Assembly (NCBI GenBank): GCA_045602655.1
Contig: JAZSBY010000046.1
Location: 1-41,477, forward strand
Length of the DNA: 41,477 nt
DNA from: Fimenecus sp045602655
Lineage (GTDB): Bacteria; Bacillota; Clostridia; Oscillospirales; Acutalibacteraceae
Reading direction: 5' to 3'
In this document: positions 25,822 through 34,100 of the stretch, piece after piece
Layout: each line of letters opens with the position of its first letter
Position numbering within the stretch: position 1 is the stretch's first letter
Notes under the pieces: generated by a model
Told to the model about the DNA's origin: nothing
What the model saw: the letters and a program-made list of their open reading frames with translations, nothing else
Database searches by the model: none
Made by a program: the position numbers and the translations under genes

Positions 25822-25885
25822 AAGGTTCGCTCCTTTTCATTTATACTGAGTATGGGTGTTGTTTTTTCCTTTTAATAAAAAATAA

Positions 25886-25919
25886 TGGAACCATTATCCT
25901 CTGCAGTCAGCTGGTTCCA
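25886..25919 (-). promoter_or_regulatory. Hairpin followed by a U-rich run in the V-ATPase 5' leader
   Basis: On the minus strand TGGAACCA (25919-25912) and TGGTTCCA (25893-25886) form a perfect 8-base stem with an 18-base loop. The next bases are TTATTTTTTATT, so it looks like an intrinsic terminator placed between promoter and first gene, which suggests attenuation. Confidence 0.55.
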
Positions 25920-25943
25920 TTCAATACATTCCCAATTAAAAAT

Positions 25944-25971
25944 ATTATATCACACTAACTATTTTTGTCAA
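25944..25971 (-). promoter_or_regulatory. Promoter of the V-type ATPase operon
   Basis: On the minus strand a perfect TTGACA (25971-25966) and a perfect TATAAT (25949-25944) are 16 bases apart. The predicted start of transcription is near 25937, giving a leader of about 115 bases. Confidence 0.7.
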
Positions 25972-25995
25972 GGTTTACAAACAATAAAAGAAAAC

Positions 25996-26032
25996 AACAC
26001 CTCCATTGGCTTTATTTGCCATAGGAGGTGTT
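25996..26032 (-). terminator. Strong terminator of the small-secreted-protein array
   Basis: On the minus strand AACACCTCC (26032-26024) pairs with GGAGGTGTT (26004-25996), extended by an inner GGC/GCC pair. It is followed by GTTTTCTTTTATT. It lies 21 bases past the last array stop and just upstream of the ATPase promoter, so it insulates the two operons. Confidence 0.8.
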
Positions 26033-26052
26033 CTTGTATCAACTAATAAGTT

Positions 26053-26565
26053 TTATCCGTTTACCGGAGGATTATAAACGACTGTAAATGTAAGTGTTCC
26101 TGTATAAACACCAACAGGTTTTCCTACAAATGTTTCAATTGCTACTTTAACATTTGTTCCGCCAACAACACCGGGTGCTGTTGTGTTTTCTGCGTTAACT
26201 TCCTTGAAATTAACGGTATCTCCGCCTGTAACATTCAACTTCAGTTTTTCCGGTACATCTTCACCTGCAGTCATTTCACCGTCATTATCCGCAACAACTG
26301 AAATATCAAGTGATGCACCAATCAAAAGCTGTGACTCAACAGAATATGTCATTTCCTTTTCTAATGTGTCATTCCATTGAATCTGAATATCTGCAGGAAT
26401 TGTTACTTTGTATGACCAGTCATTATTTTCATCAAACTTTGTTGTAACATTAACTGTTCCTGTTTTATTTGTTGACTCATGTGTAATTGGGTCTGCTGCA
26501 AAAGCAGGAACTGTAACAGCCATCATCATTACAAGAGCCATTACAATAGCAATAATCTTTTTCAT
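26053..26565 (-). CDS. Array protein 10: small secreted subunit-like protein
   Basis: This 170-residue protein has the array's signal peptide (residues 1-23, ending VPAFA) and a mature beta-rich domain. Array motifs: VTIPADIQIQW, YSVESQLLIG, then YTGTLTFTVVY at the C-terminus. With array protein 6 and the C-terminal domain of the 1739-residue protein it forms a subgroup that has a Phe in place of the late Trp (NVKVAIETFVG) and a central F-K-E motif. It is the last gene before the terminator. No LPXTG, lipobox or WxL motif is present. I do not recognise a named family and infer a structural subunit role from copy number and layout. Confidence 0.85.
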   Translation of the reverse strand: MKKIIAIVMALVMMMAVTVPAFAADPITHESTNKTGTVNVTTKFDENNDWSYKVTIPADIQIQWNDTLEKEMTYSVESQLLIGASLDISVVADNDGEMTAGEDVPEKLKLNVTGGDTVNFKEVNAENTTAPGVVGGTNVKVAIETFVGKPVGVYTGTLTFTVVYNPPVNG

Positions 26566-26605
26566 AATGAATTACTCTCCTTTAATGGAGTTATTGAAAT
26601 CCAGA

Positions 26606-27073
26606 TTAAAGAATTTCTGCTGTAAATGTAAGAGTATCTGAATACTTATCAACAGGAACTGTTGCCCAAGCAGCATTTGTTGTATCAATTGTAACTGTGT
26701 CTGCTTCGTTAACTACAACTTCTGCAGAAGCTGTGTATTCTGTGTCTGTGATTGCATAAGCAAGAGTAGCTGTGCTACCGTCTTTCTTAAGTAAACCTGA
26801 ACCAGCAACTGTAACTTTAACGAAATCACCTGTTGCAAGTTGGCTGTTGATTTTATATTCAATGTCTGTCGTAGTTGCTTCCCAGAAAATTTCCTGTGTT
26901 GCAGGAATTGTAACTGTGTACCAAACTGGGTCAGAACCATCTTCTTTTGTTGTTTTTGTAGTAATAATTGTATCGCTACCTGAATTTGAACCGCCTTCAA
27001 CTGCTGCAAAAGCAGGAACTGCAATAGCCATCATCATTACAAGTGCCATTACAATAGCAATAATCTTTTTCAT
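26606..27073 (-). CDS. Array protein 9: small secreted subunit-like protein
   Basis: This 155-residue protein has the array signal peptide (1-23), then a short Gly/Ser-rich start (EGGSNSGSD). Array motifs are all present: VTIPATQEIFW, YKINSQLATGDFVKVTV, and the closing WATVPVDKYSDTLTFTAEIL. The mature part is acidic, Thr-rich and predicted to be beta-strands only. It has no Cys. It lies 40 bases upstream of protein 10 with its own AGGAGA site. Function is inferred only from the array. Confidence 0.85.
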   Translation of the reverse strand: MKKIIAIVMALVMMMAIAVPAFAAVEGGSNSGSDTIITTKTTKEDGSDPVWYTVTIPATQEIFWEATTTDIEYKINSQLATGDFVKVTVAGSGLLKKDGSTATLAYAITDTEYTASAEVVVNEADTVTIDTTNAAWATVPVDKYSDTLTFTAEIL

Positions 27074-27086
27074 AACTTCTATCTCC

Positions 27087-27569
27087 TTAAGTTTTTACCA
27101 GCTCTGCTGTGAATGTTAATGTACCACTATATTTGTCAATTGAAGCACCATTCCAATTAGCAGTAGGAATATTCACCTTAACTGCTGATTTTTCAGGTGA
27201 TGTTGCTAAAATCACTGACTTTGTTGTGGTATATGCTGTGTCACTTAATGTGTAATTAAGTGTTGCAGTTTTTGCCGCGTTTGTCATTACTCCCTGGTCG
27301 GTTGATAGAACAGATACTTTAATGAGTTTTCCTGTCTGTAATTGTGACCAAACAGAATATTCTACATTTGTCACCGTTTTTCCCCAAGGAATACTGACTG
27401 TTGCCGGAATTGAAACGGTAAAGGTCCCCTCACCCATATCAGCGGCACCATCAACAAGAACTGTTGTATTGCCAGCAGGAGTTCCTGAATTCAATTCAGC
27501 TGCGAAAACAGGAACACAAACTGCAAACATCATAACAAGAGCAAGAGCCAATGAAAGTAATTTTTTCAT
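27087..27569 (-). CDS. Array protein 8: small secreted subunit-like protein, divergent leader
   Basis: This 160-residue protein has a signal peptide that differs from the others (MKKLLSLALALVMMFAVCVP) but with the same length and cleavage context. The mature domain has VSIPATVSIPW, YSVWSQLQTGKLIKVSV and WNGASIDKYSGTLTFTAEL. It shares the TTVLVDGAA segment with protein 7, so these two are sister copies. The divergent leader shows that it escaped the homogenisation seen in its neighbours, or that it came from elsewhere. Its stop is 13 bases before protein 9. Confidence 0.85.
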   Translation of the reverse strand: MKKLLSLALALVMMFAVCVPVFAAELNSGTPAGNTTVLVDGAADMGEGTFTVSIPATVSIPWGKTVTNVEYSVWSQLQTGKLIKVSVLSTDQGVMTNAAKTATLNYTLSDTAYTTTKSVILATSPEKSAVKVNIPTANWNGASIDKYSGTLTFTAELVKT

Positions 27570-27595
27570 ATTCAGCCCTCATTTTTTAATTTCAA

Positions 27596-28063
27596 TTAAG
27601 CATCAACAAGTTCTGCTGAGAAAGAAATTGTTCCCTCGTATGCTGCGATTGAAACTGTTTTCCAAGCATCTTCTTCAATTGCAAGGTTGAAAGTATGACC
27701 TTCATCTTTAACAACCGGAGCACGAGAAAGACCGTTTGTTGCATCAGTTGCTGTAAAAGCAATTGTTTCATTGTTAGCATTTGTCAAATCTTTTGACTTA
27801 GCAAGTGCAACCTTAACTCTTTTGTTGGTAGCAAGCTGGCTTGTGATTGTATATTCATCAGCCTTCTCAGTATCACCCCAAGTAAGGTTGATTGCTGCAG
27901 GAATTGTAACGGAATAAGTACCGTCACCCTCAGTTGCAGCACCATCAACAAGAACTGTTGTATCTCCTGACTGAGTAGCAGAATTTAATGTGCCTGCAAA
28001 AGCAGGAACTGTAATAGCCATCATCATTACAAGTGCCATTACAAGAGCAATAATCTTTTTCAT
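27596..28063 (-). CDS. Array protein 7: small secreted subunit-like protein
   Basis: The protein has 155 residues from the ATG at 28063, where GAGGAGA lies seven bases upstream; a TTG five codons earlier sits inside that site. The signal peptide ends VPAFA. The mature domain has VTIPAAINLTW, YTITSQLATNKRVKVAL and WKTVSIAAYEGTISFSAEL, and shares TTVLVDGAA with protein 8. It lacks Cys. It is one of the more basic copies (KRVKVALAKSK). Function is inferred from the array. Confidence 0.85.
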   Translation of the reverse strand: MKKIIALVMALVMMMAITVPAFAGTLNSATQSGDTTVLVDGAATEGDGTYSVTIPAAINLTWGDTEKADEYTITSQLATNKRVKVALAKSKDLTNANNETIAFTATDATNGLSRAPVVKDEGHTFNLAIEEDAWKTVSIAAYEGTISFSAELVDA

Positions 28064-28093
28064 GATTTTTCTCCTCAATATCCAGGATTTAAA

Positions 28094-28582
28094 TTAAGCA
28101 GCTGAGTAAACTACTGCGTAAGTAAGTGTACCTGTGTAAACATCAGGAACTGCCTTTGAGAAGTCTGCAATAGAAACTTCAACATCAGTTGCAGGAGCAA
28201 CATTGTCGTTGATTTCTGAAAATGTTTCTTCTGCACCACCTGTAAGTGTGTAAAAAAGCTCATAATCAGGTGCGTTTGTGCTTGTCATTTTACCGCCGTT
28301 GTCAGCTACAACTGAAACCTTAAGTGTTGCGCCGATAGGAAGCTGAGATGTAACTGAATAGTTTACCTTAACTGCTTCTGTATTGTTCCAAGCAATTGTT
28401 GTTGCTGCAGGATAAGTAACTGTGTAAGTAGCATCTGTGTCATCTGTTGTTGTTGAAACTGTTGCACTTCCCTTTTGAGAACCATCAGTTTCTTTTTGTG
28501 TATTCTGGTCTATAGCAAAAGCAGGAACTGTAACAGCCATCATCATTACGAGTGCCATTACGATAGCAATAATCTTTTTCAT
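28094..28582 (-). CDS. Array protein 6: small secreted subunit-like protein
   Basis: This 162-residue protein has a signal peptide identical at the DNA level to that of protein 5. The mature domain has VTYPAATTIAW, YSVTSQLPIGATLKVSV and a late FSKAVPDVYTGTLTYAVVY. It pairs with protein 10 and with the giant protein's end: Phe in place of the late Trp, and a central GGAEETFSEIND segment. This subgroup may be the one that directly contacts the giant protein, which is inference. Its start is 28 bases after protein 5's stop. Confidence 0.85.
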   Translation of the reverse strand: MKKIIAIVMALVMMMAVTVPAFAIDQNTQKETDGSQKGSATVSTTTDDTDATYTVTYPAATTIAWNNTEAVKVNYSVTSQLPIGATLKVSVVADNGGKMTSTNAPDYELFYTLTGGAEETFSEINDNVAPATDVEVSIADFSKAVPDVYTGTLTYAVVYSAA

Positions 28583-28586
28583 AATT
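28515..28586 (-). repeat. 72-base direct repeat, copy at the start of array protein 6
   Basis: These 72 bases (leader of protein 6 plus four bases upstream) are identical to 29020-29091. Protein 4 differs at about one position across the same leader, and proteins 2, 3, 7, 9 and 10 at a few. The mature parts behind them are highly diverged. Confidence 0.85.
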
Positions 28587-28610
28587 TAGTCTCCTTTTGT
28601 TTCTTATACA

Positions 28611-29087
28611 TTATGCCTTGTCGCCAAGAGCAACTGTAAATGTAATATAATTTGAATATTCAGCGATTGTCTTTTCCCAATCATTAACTGTGAATGTGAT
28701 TGTTTCTGTTTTGCTTGAAACTTCATCATATTCTGTTGCAACTGCACCTGAAAGTGTGTATTCAAGAATGTCAGCAGTACCTGTTGCAGTCATTTTACCG
28801 TTAAGAGTACCTGACTCCTTATCAGCAACTGTAACATCAATTTTTTTGCCAACTGCAAGCTGTGTTTCAACTGTGTATGTTGCATCATATGTTGGAGCAT
28901 CCCAAGGAATAACGATTTCTGCAGGATATGTAACTGTATATTCACCTGCTCCAACTGCTGATGTGTCTGTCTTTACAAGTGCTTCACCTGCGTCAGGTTT
29001 TATGTTGCTGATTTCTTCTGCAAAAGCAGGAACTGTAACAGCCATCATCATTACGAGTGCCATTACGATAGCAATAATCTTTTTCAT
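28611..29087 (-). CDS. Array protein 5: small secreted subunit-like protein
   Basis: This 158-residue protein has the array signal peptide (1-23) and an acidic mature domain with VTYPAEIVIPW, YTVETQLAVGKKIDVTV and WEKTIAEYSNYITFTVAL. It is closest to protein 4 in the middle (VTVADK, then a Lys/Met/Thr-rich loop). It has no Cys and no membrane anchor. AGGAGA precedes the start. Function is inferred from the array. Confidence 0.85.
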   Translation of the reverse strand: MKKIIAIVMALVMMMAVTVPAFAEEISNIKPDAGEALVKTDTSAVGAGEYTVTYPAEIVIPWDAPTYDATYTVETQLAVGKKIDVTVADKESGTLNGKMTATGTADILEYTLSGAVATEYDEVSSKTETITFTVNDWEKTIAEYSNYITFTVALGDKA

Positions 29088-29091
29088 AATT
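29020..29091 (-). repeat. 72-base direct repeat, copy at the start of array protein 5
   Basis: This copy is identical to 28515-28586 and lies 505 bases away, almost exactly one gene unit. Such repeats are ready substrates for homologous recombination that adds, deletes or swaps array members. Confidence 0.85.
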
Positions 29092-29122
29092 GTATCTCCT
29101 TAAAACTTATACTTTTTTTCAA

Positions 29123-29599
29123 TTAAATGTCAACAACTGCTGATGTGAATGTAAGTGTATCCTTGTATTCATCAATAGCTGCATCATCCCAAACCGAAGG
29201 AGCAACATCAACATTAAAGTTGAATGAAGCACCATTTACAACCGGCACTGTTGTTTTACCACTTACTGTACCTGAAAGTGTATAAGCAAGTTCTGCATTT
29301 GTTGCACTTGTCATTACATAACCTGCATCCTTATCAGCAACAGTAACGCTAACGCATTTACCTGCTCTAAGCTGTGAAGTTACAGAATATGTAAACTGTG
29401 TTGACTCTGTTTCCCAGATAATATCCATTGTAGCAGGATATGTAACTAAATACTCACCTTCACCTACAACAGAAGATGTATTTGTTTTAACAATAGCATC
29501 ACTGGAAGTATTACCTTCACTGAGTTCTGCTGCAAGAGCAGGAACTGTAACAGCCATCATCATTACGAGTGCCATTACGATAGCAATAATCTTTTTCAT
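29123..29599 (-). CDS. Array protein 4: small secreted subunit-like protein
   Basis: This 158-residue protein has the array signal peptide with a slight change (VPALA). The mature domain has VTYPATMDIIW, YSVTSQLRAGKCVSVTV and WDDAAIDEYKDTLTFTSAV. It has a single Cys in the middle motif (GKCVSV), the only mature Cys that I see in the array, so dimerisation through a disulfide would be possible. It is closest to protein 5. Function is inferred from the array. Confidence 0.85.
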   Translation of the reverse strand: MKKIIAIVMALVMMMAVTVPALAAELSEGNTSSDAIVKTNTSSVVGEGEYLVTYPATMDIIWETESTQFTYSVTSQLRAGKCVSVTVADKDAGYVMTSATNAELAYTLSGTVSGKTTVPVVNGASFNFNVDVAPSVWDDAAIDEYKDTLTFTSAVVDI

Positions 29600-29633
29600 A
29601 GTTTATTTTCTCCTTTTTAGTATATCTTAAGGA

Positions 29634-30137
29634 TTAAACAACAGCTGCTGAGAATGTAAGAATGTCTGAATATTCACCAACAACAGCATTGTTCCAAGCA
29701 TCTTCTGTAATGTCAACAGAAATTGCTTTTTCAACTGCAGGATATGTAACTGTTGCAAAGTTTACATCTGTGTCACCTGTAAGAGCAAAAGCGAGGTCAA
29801 GTGCAACATTTTCTTCCGGTGCATAAGTCATAATGTAGTCAGCACTTGTAACTTTAACATCAAGAGTTTTGCCATAAAGAAGGTGTGTTTCTGCTGAATA
29901 CTTTAACTCAGTTGTCTGTTCGCCCCAAGCGATTGTTGTGTCAGCAGGAATTGTAACAACATACCAGTCACCGTCAGTATCCGGAACGCCGTCACCATCA
30001 GTATCCTTTTGTGTACTTGTTGTGATTGTAACATCACCTGAATCAGTGTCTTTAACACTAAGGTCTGCTGCGAAAGCGGGAACTGTAACAGCCATCATCA
30101 TTACGAGTGCCATTACGATTGCAATAATTTTTTTCAT
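29634..30137 (-). CDS. Array protein 3: small secreted subunit-like protein with a Ca2+-motif insert
   Basis: This 167-residue protein has the array signal peptide. Near the start of the mature domain it carries an insert, DTDGDGVPDTDGD (45-57), that matches the Asp-rich calcium loops of thrombospondin type 3 or EF-hand-like repeats. The standard motifs follow: VTIPADTTIAW, YSAETHLLYGKTLDVKV and WNNAVVGEYSDILTFSAAVV. It is closest to protein 2 at its ends. Calcium may stiffen the subunit; this is inference. AAAAGGAG precedes its start. Confidence 0.85.
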   Translation of the reverse strand: MKKIIAIVMALVMMMAVTVPAFAADLSVKDTDSGDVTITTSTQKDTDGDGVPDTDGDWYVVTIPADTTIAWGEQTTELKYSAETHLLYGKTLDVKVTSADYIMTYAPEENVALDLAFALTGDTDVNFATVTYPAVEKAISVDITEDAWNNAVVGEYSDILTFSAAVV

Positions 30138-30170
30138 AGTTTATTTCTCCTTTTATAGATTTTTTGAAAT

Positions 30171-30653
30171 TTATACTGTAACAAGTTCAGCTGTATATGT
30201 AAGAATATCAGAATATTCTTCAACGACTGCACCTGCCCAAACAGTTTCATCAATTACAACATCAAGGGACTGAACATCAGGAACAACGATTGTTGGCTGA
30301 GTTGTTGTGTAGTTTGTAGCACCAACAAGTGTATAAGCAATTTTGTAAACACCGTCAGCTGTTTTCATTGCTCCGCTACCTGCTACTGAAACCTCTACGC
30401 GATGGTTTCTTCTAAGTTGTGATGTGATAGCATAATCAACATCTGTAACATTTTCGCCCCATGGGATTGTTGTGTCAGCAGGAATTGTAACAGTGTATCT
30501 TTCGGCATCGTTACCGTCAGCGTCTTTTGTATCTGTTAAGATTGTAACATCACCATTACTTCCTCCACCCTGTGTAAGGTCTGCTGCGAAAACAGGAACT
30601 GTAATAGCCATCATCATTACGAGTGCCATTACGATTGCGATAATTTTTTTCAT
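30171..30653 (-). CDS. Array protein 2: small secreted subunit-like protein
   Basis: This 160-residue protein has the array signal peptide (ending VPVFA), then a Gly-rich linker (TQGGGSNGD). It has VTIPADTTIPW, YAITSQLRRNHRVEVSV and WAGAVVEEYSDILTYTAEL. It is basic in the middle motif (RRNHR), unlike most copies, which may matter for subunit packing. The start has AAAAGGAG upstream. Its stop lies 33 bases before protein 3. Confidence 0.85.
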   Translation of the reverse strand: MKKIIAIVMALVMMMAITVPVFAADLTQGGGSNGDVTILTDTKDADGNDAERYTVTIPADTTIPWGENVTDVDYAITSQLRRNHRVEVSVAGSGAMKTADGVYKIAYTLVGATNYTTTQPTIVVPDVQSLDVVIDETVWAGAVVEEYSDILTYTAELVTV

Positions 30654-30677
30654 AATTTATTTCTCCTTTTCTAAGAT

Positions 30678-31124
30678 TTATGCCTCTGTGTATTCAGCGG
30701 TAAATGTAAGAAAATCGCTGTGTTTACCTGAAGCTGCTTTGTTCCATTGTTCTTCTTCAATCTCCACGGAAAGACCGAAGGCTTTACCGTAATCTCCCGG
30801 GAGGAAAACAATGTTCTCGTCGCCAGATAAGGTGTAAGCAATAGTCTGATTTATTGCTTGCTCATTAACTAACTTGTAGTCATTGGCTGAAGAAACTCCG
30901 ACCTTAACTGCTTTTGATGGTTCAATGTTCAAAAGCACTGCTCGAATTTCACCAATACCCATGGTTTCAGTTCCCCACGGGATTTCAACGTCTGCAGGAT
31001 AGCTTAACTCATAAGCAGCTTCACCCTCTGTTGAGATAGCCATTGACTGGGTTTCAGCAACTACCGGTACAACGCAAAGTGTCAGCATCATGAGTGCTAA
31101 TACTACGGACAAGAGTTTGTTCAT
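30678..31124 (-). CDS. Array protein 1: divergent first member of the array
   Basis: This 148-residue protein is the shortest and most divergent member. It has its own signal peptide (MNKLLSVVLALMMLTLCVVP) and shares the array motifs only partly: LSYPADVEIPW, a changed middle (IRAVLLNIEPSKAVKVGV), and WNKAASGKHSDFLTFTAEY. The middle change removes the usual Q-L-x-x-G turn. It lies 21 bases after the giant protein's stop, so it is next in the transcript. A special adaptor or first subunit is conceivable but is not shown. Confidence 0.8.
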   Translation of the reverse strand: MNKLLSVVLALMMLTLCVVPVVAETQSMAISTEGEAAYELSYPADVEIPWGTETMGIGEIRAVLLNIEPSKAVKVGVSSANDYKLVNEQAINQTIAYTLSGDENIVFLPGDYGKAFGLSVEIEEEQWNKAASGKHSDFLTFTAEYTEA

Positions 31125-31145
31125 TAAATCATCTCCTCCCTTTTA

Positions 31146-34100
31146 TTACGAGCCGTCTTCAAGAGCGACTGTATATGTTAATTGTGTCTTATATTCACCT
31201 ACAGGTACTGCATCCCAATATTCCTGCTTAATTGTTATGCTTGGAATATCAGTTGGTTTTGTTCCAGCCTGAACCTCACCTGTAAATTCGGTTTCTTTAA
31301 AGTTTTCTGCATCATAAGTAAGCTTGAATGGATTTCCGTCCGTACCAACATTCGTTGATGTCAAGTCATTGATATTATTTCCATCTGCATTTGCATCTTC
31401 AACCATAATACTGATTGTTGCATTATTAAGGTTTGCCTCAACTGTATAAGAAACATCCTTTGTTGTTGTGTCATCCCAGTCAATTTCCTGGTCTGCAGGA
31501 ATCTCAACCTTATATGATGTTGGGTTTGTACCATTAGTTGAAGTAAACTTAACGGGGAGTTCAATTGTTGCCATTGGAACAAGATCTTCACCTGTAAGGC
31601 CTGCCTCAATATCCGCCGTTTCATAAACATTAAAGGTAATCGAACCTTCGTAAACAGAACCGGTAGGTGCTTTTGATGCTACTGACGAGTCAACAGCAAT
31701 CTCAAACGGAATTCTTGCAAATACCTCATTAGGCTCAAGATTGTCGTATTCACCTAAATCAAGCACGGTATCTGCAACAAGTGAACCTGCTGTAAAGGAA
31801 TTAAGTGATGAATAGGTTGTTCCTTCCATCTGTGTAAGCTTCAAGTCTGATACAGCCTGTAAGGTTACTGATGTACTAACATCAGCTATTGACTTAATTT
31901 CTGATGATTCAAGCAGTGTTGCGATATATGTCATATCAACATAAACCGTCTTCTTCATTGAATCTTCATTGTCATTATTAAGGCTGACCTCAGTCACTTC
32001 TGAACCGCCTGTTTCTGCATCGAATACTGCTACTTCACTTACAGGGAACAATCTGAGGATTTTTTGTTCAAGTTCATAAAGTTCCTCAACATTGTAGTAT
32101 GCAGGAAGGAAATTATTATATTCCTCAAGAGTATCCTTGATTTCCCGAATTTCATCTTCACTAAGTCTTTCTCTGTTTGTTATCTTGGTGCTTGCGTTAT
32201 CATATATATTCTGCAACTTGTTACGGAAAGTAATAATACCGCCGTTTATTTCCTCACCATTAACAGTAAAGCTTCGTGTGTTGTTCAGGAAATATGTGAA
32301 ACCACGAGAAGTATTCTGAAGCTGTGGATAAATTGAACCGTCATCAATTGAAGTCTTTGAATAATACTGCAACTGGTCATACATATTAGTCTTGAAGGTT
32401 TCAACCTCTGCCTTACGCTCGATACTGATGAAGTTGCCTATCTTATAGTTGTCAGAATCTGCGACACCCTCATCCTTATTCTCAAGCACACCGTCGTCAT
32501 TATAGTCGTACTTAACAGTATAAAGTGCTGTGATTTCAGGTAAGAAGGTCAGAGCATCTGTTTTTATGCTTTCCAAACTCTTTAAACATCTCATTGCAGC
32601 ATTATAGGCATTGAGGAAGCCTGCCTTGTTAACCTGTTCCTTCTCTGCAACCGAATAAAAAATGTAAGAATTATCATAGAATTCGCCAAGTGTAGCAGCC
32701 AATTCTGCAGTTAAACCATATGCTTCATAATAAGGAACAACCTGATTATTTGCATCAAGCATAAAACCGGGATATATAAGGTCGTTTTCTCCTGTAACGG
32801 AAGCACCTGTTGCCTTTGAGTCGAGGTTTTCCTCAATCCATTTCACTGCATCTGCAGCCGAAACATCAGGCTGAGGAATGCTTGCAGGATTATCAACATA
32901 GCCCATATATTTTTCAAGTTTTGCATAAGATGATGCTACAACACCCTTCTGATATGACGGAAGTGTTCCGTAAATATCCCTAGCAGCCTGAACTGATGAT
33001 TGGAGTGTAGTTTCATCATAAGGGTCAATTGCAGCAACTGCATCCTCAAAGTTTTTAGCAGGAAGTGATTTTGATTCAAATGTTTCTGCGTATGATTTCC
33101 ATATGTGGGATGGATAAGCTGCGGGGTCATAAGTGAAACCAACATTATCGATTGTAAATGTTTTTTCATCGAGTGAAGTATTATTTGCACCACCGATACA
33201 GAACTGAATTGCGTAAATGCTATTGAGCCAATCTGAATTGCAATCCAACTTATCACTACCATCAAGAACTGTTTCACCACTCTTGATGTGGTATAACGGA
33301 ATCATCAAGTAGCCTTTATAACCATCAAGGCTTAATTCATCACCCCAGTTCGAATTCCGCGCTGATGTAAAGGCATATTGGCTTGTTGTGTGGTTAATTT
33401 TCCATTCGCCTGTATTAGGGTCAAGAATAAAGTATTTCCAATGTTCTTGCTTGTATGCATTAGGGTTAGTTATATTTCCCAATGTAGCATTACCCATATC
33501 AACACGGAATTTATGTTCTACACCACCATCAAGTGCAAAAATGTTAGTTGAAAAATAGAAACTTTCAAGTTCTGAGAAGTCAACATACATAATCAATGAT
33601 AATCCAATTGATGGTGAACCTGTTGCATTTTTTGTTGAAAAAATACCAAGTCCATCAAGCCCTGTATTGTTAGCTTTGAACTCGTTATATGTATTTGAAT
33701 CTTTACCATGTCTTGAGAAAGTTACTGTATGGAAAACACCCTCATAGTCACTTACTGTTTTAAACGAACTGTCAATATCCATTGTGGCTGCGTTACTATG
33801 CAAATAACCATTATCCGTTATACTAACCGATGAAGCATTATAATGAAGTTTGTTATCCATTACTTCTTGCTTATAATCTCCATCAGTTGGCGAATAACCA
33901 TATAAGTCCTTGTCAATAACATTCTCATTACCATTGGTTGTATAAGTTACAATACCTTTTAAGTGTCGCCAACTGTTTGCCATAGTATAAACGCCGTCAC
34001 CAGGATTATGTGTACCTGCTGAAATACCGTTTACACTTGTAAATCCTGTTGTGTAGGTATCTTTATTGTCTTCAAGACGCCAAGCTTTTGTGCCGAGTGC

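Noticed and set aside
28690..29103. Plus-strand frames of more than 100 codons across the array
   Set aside because: They recur because the opposite strand encodes the repeated leader; the translations are low-complexity Ile/Thr/Ser.
28515..30700. Regular repeats resembling a CRISPR array
   Set aside because: The repeats are coding leaders of about 70 bases with about 430-base intervals, and no cas genes are present.
26053..31124. Type IV pilin, sortase-pilus or WxL identity for the array proteins
   Set aside because: No PilD leader, LPXTG, pilin Lys motif or WxL sequence, and no sortase or secretion ATPase nearby.
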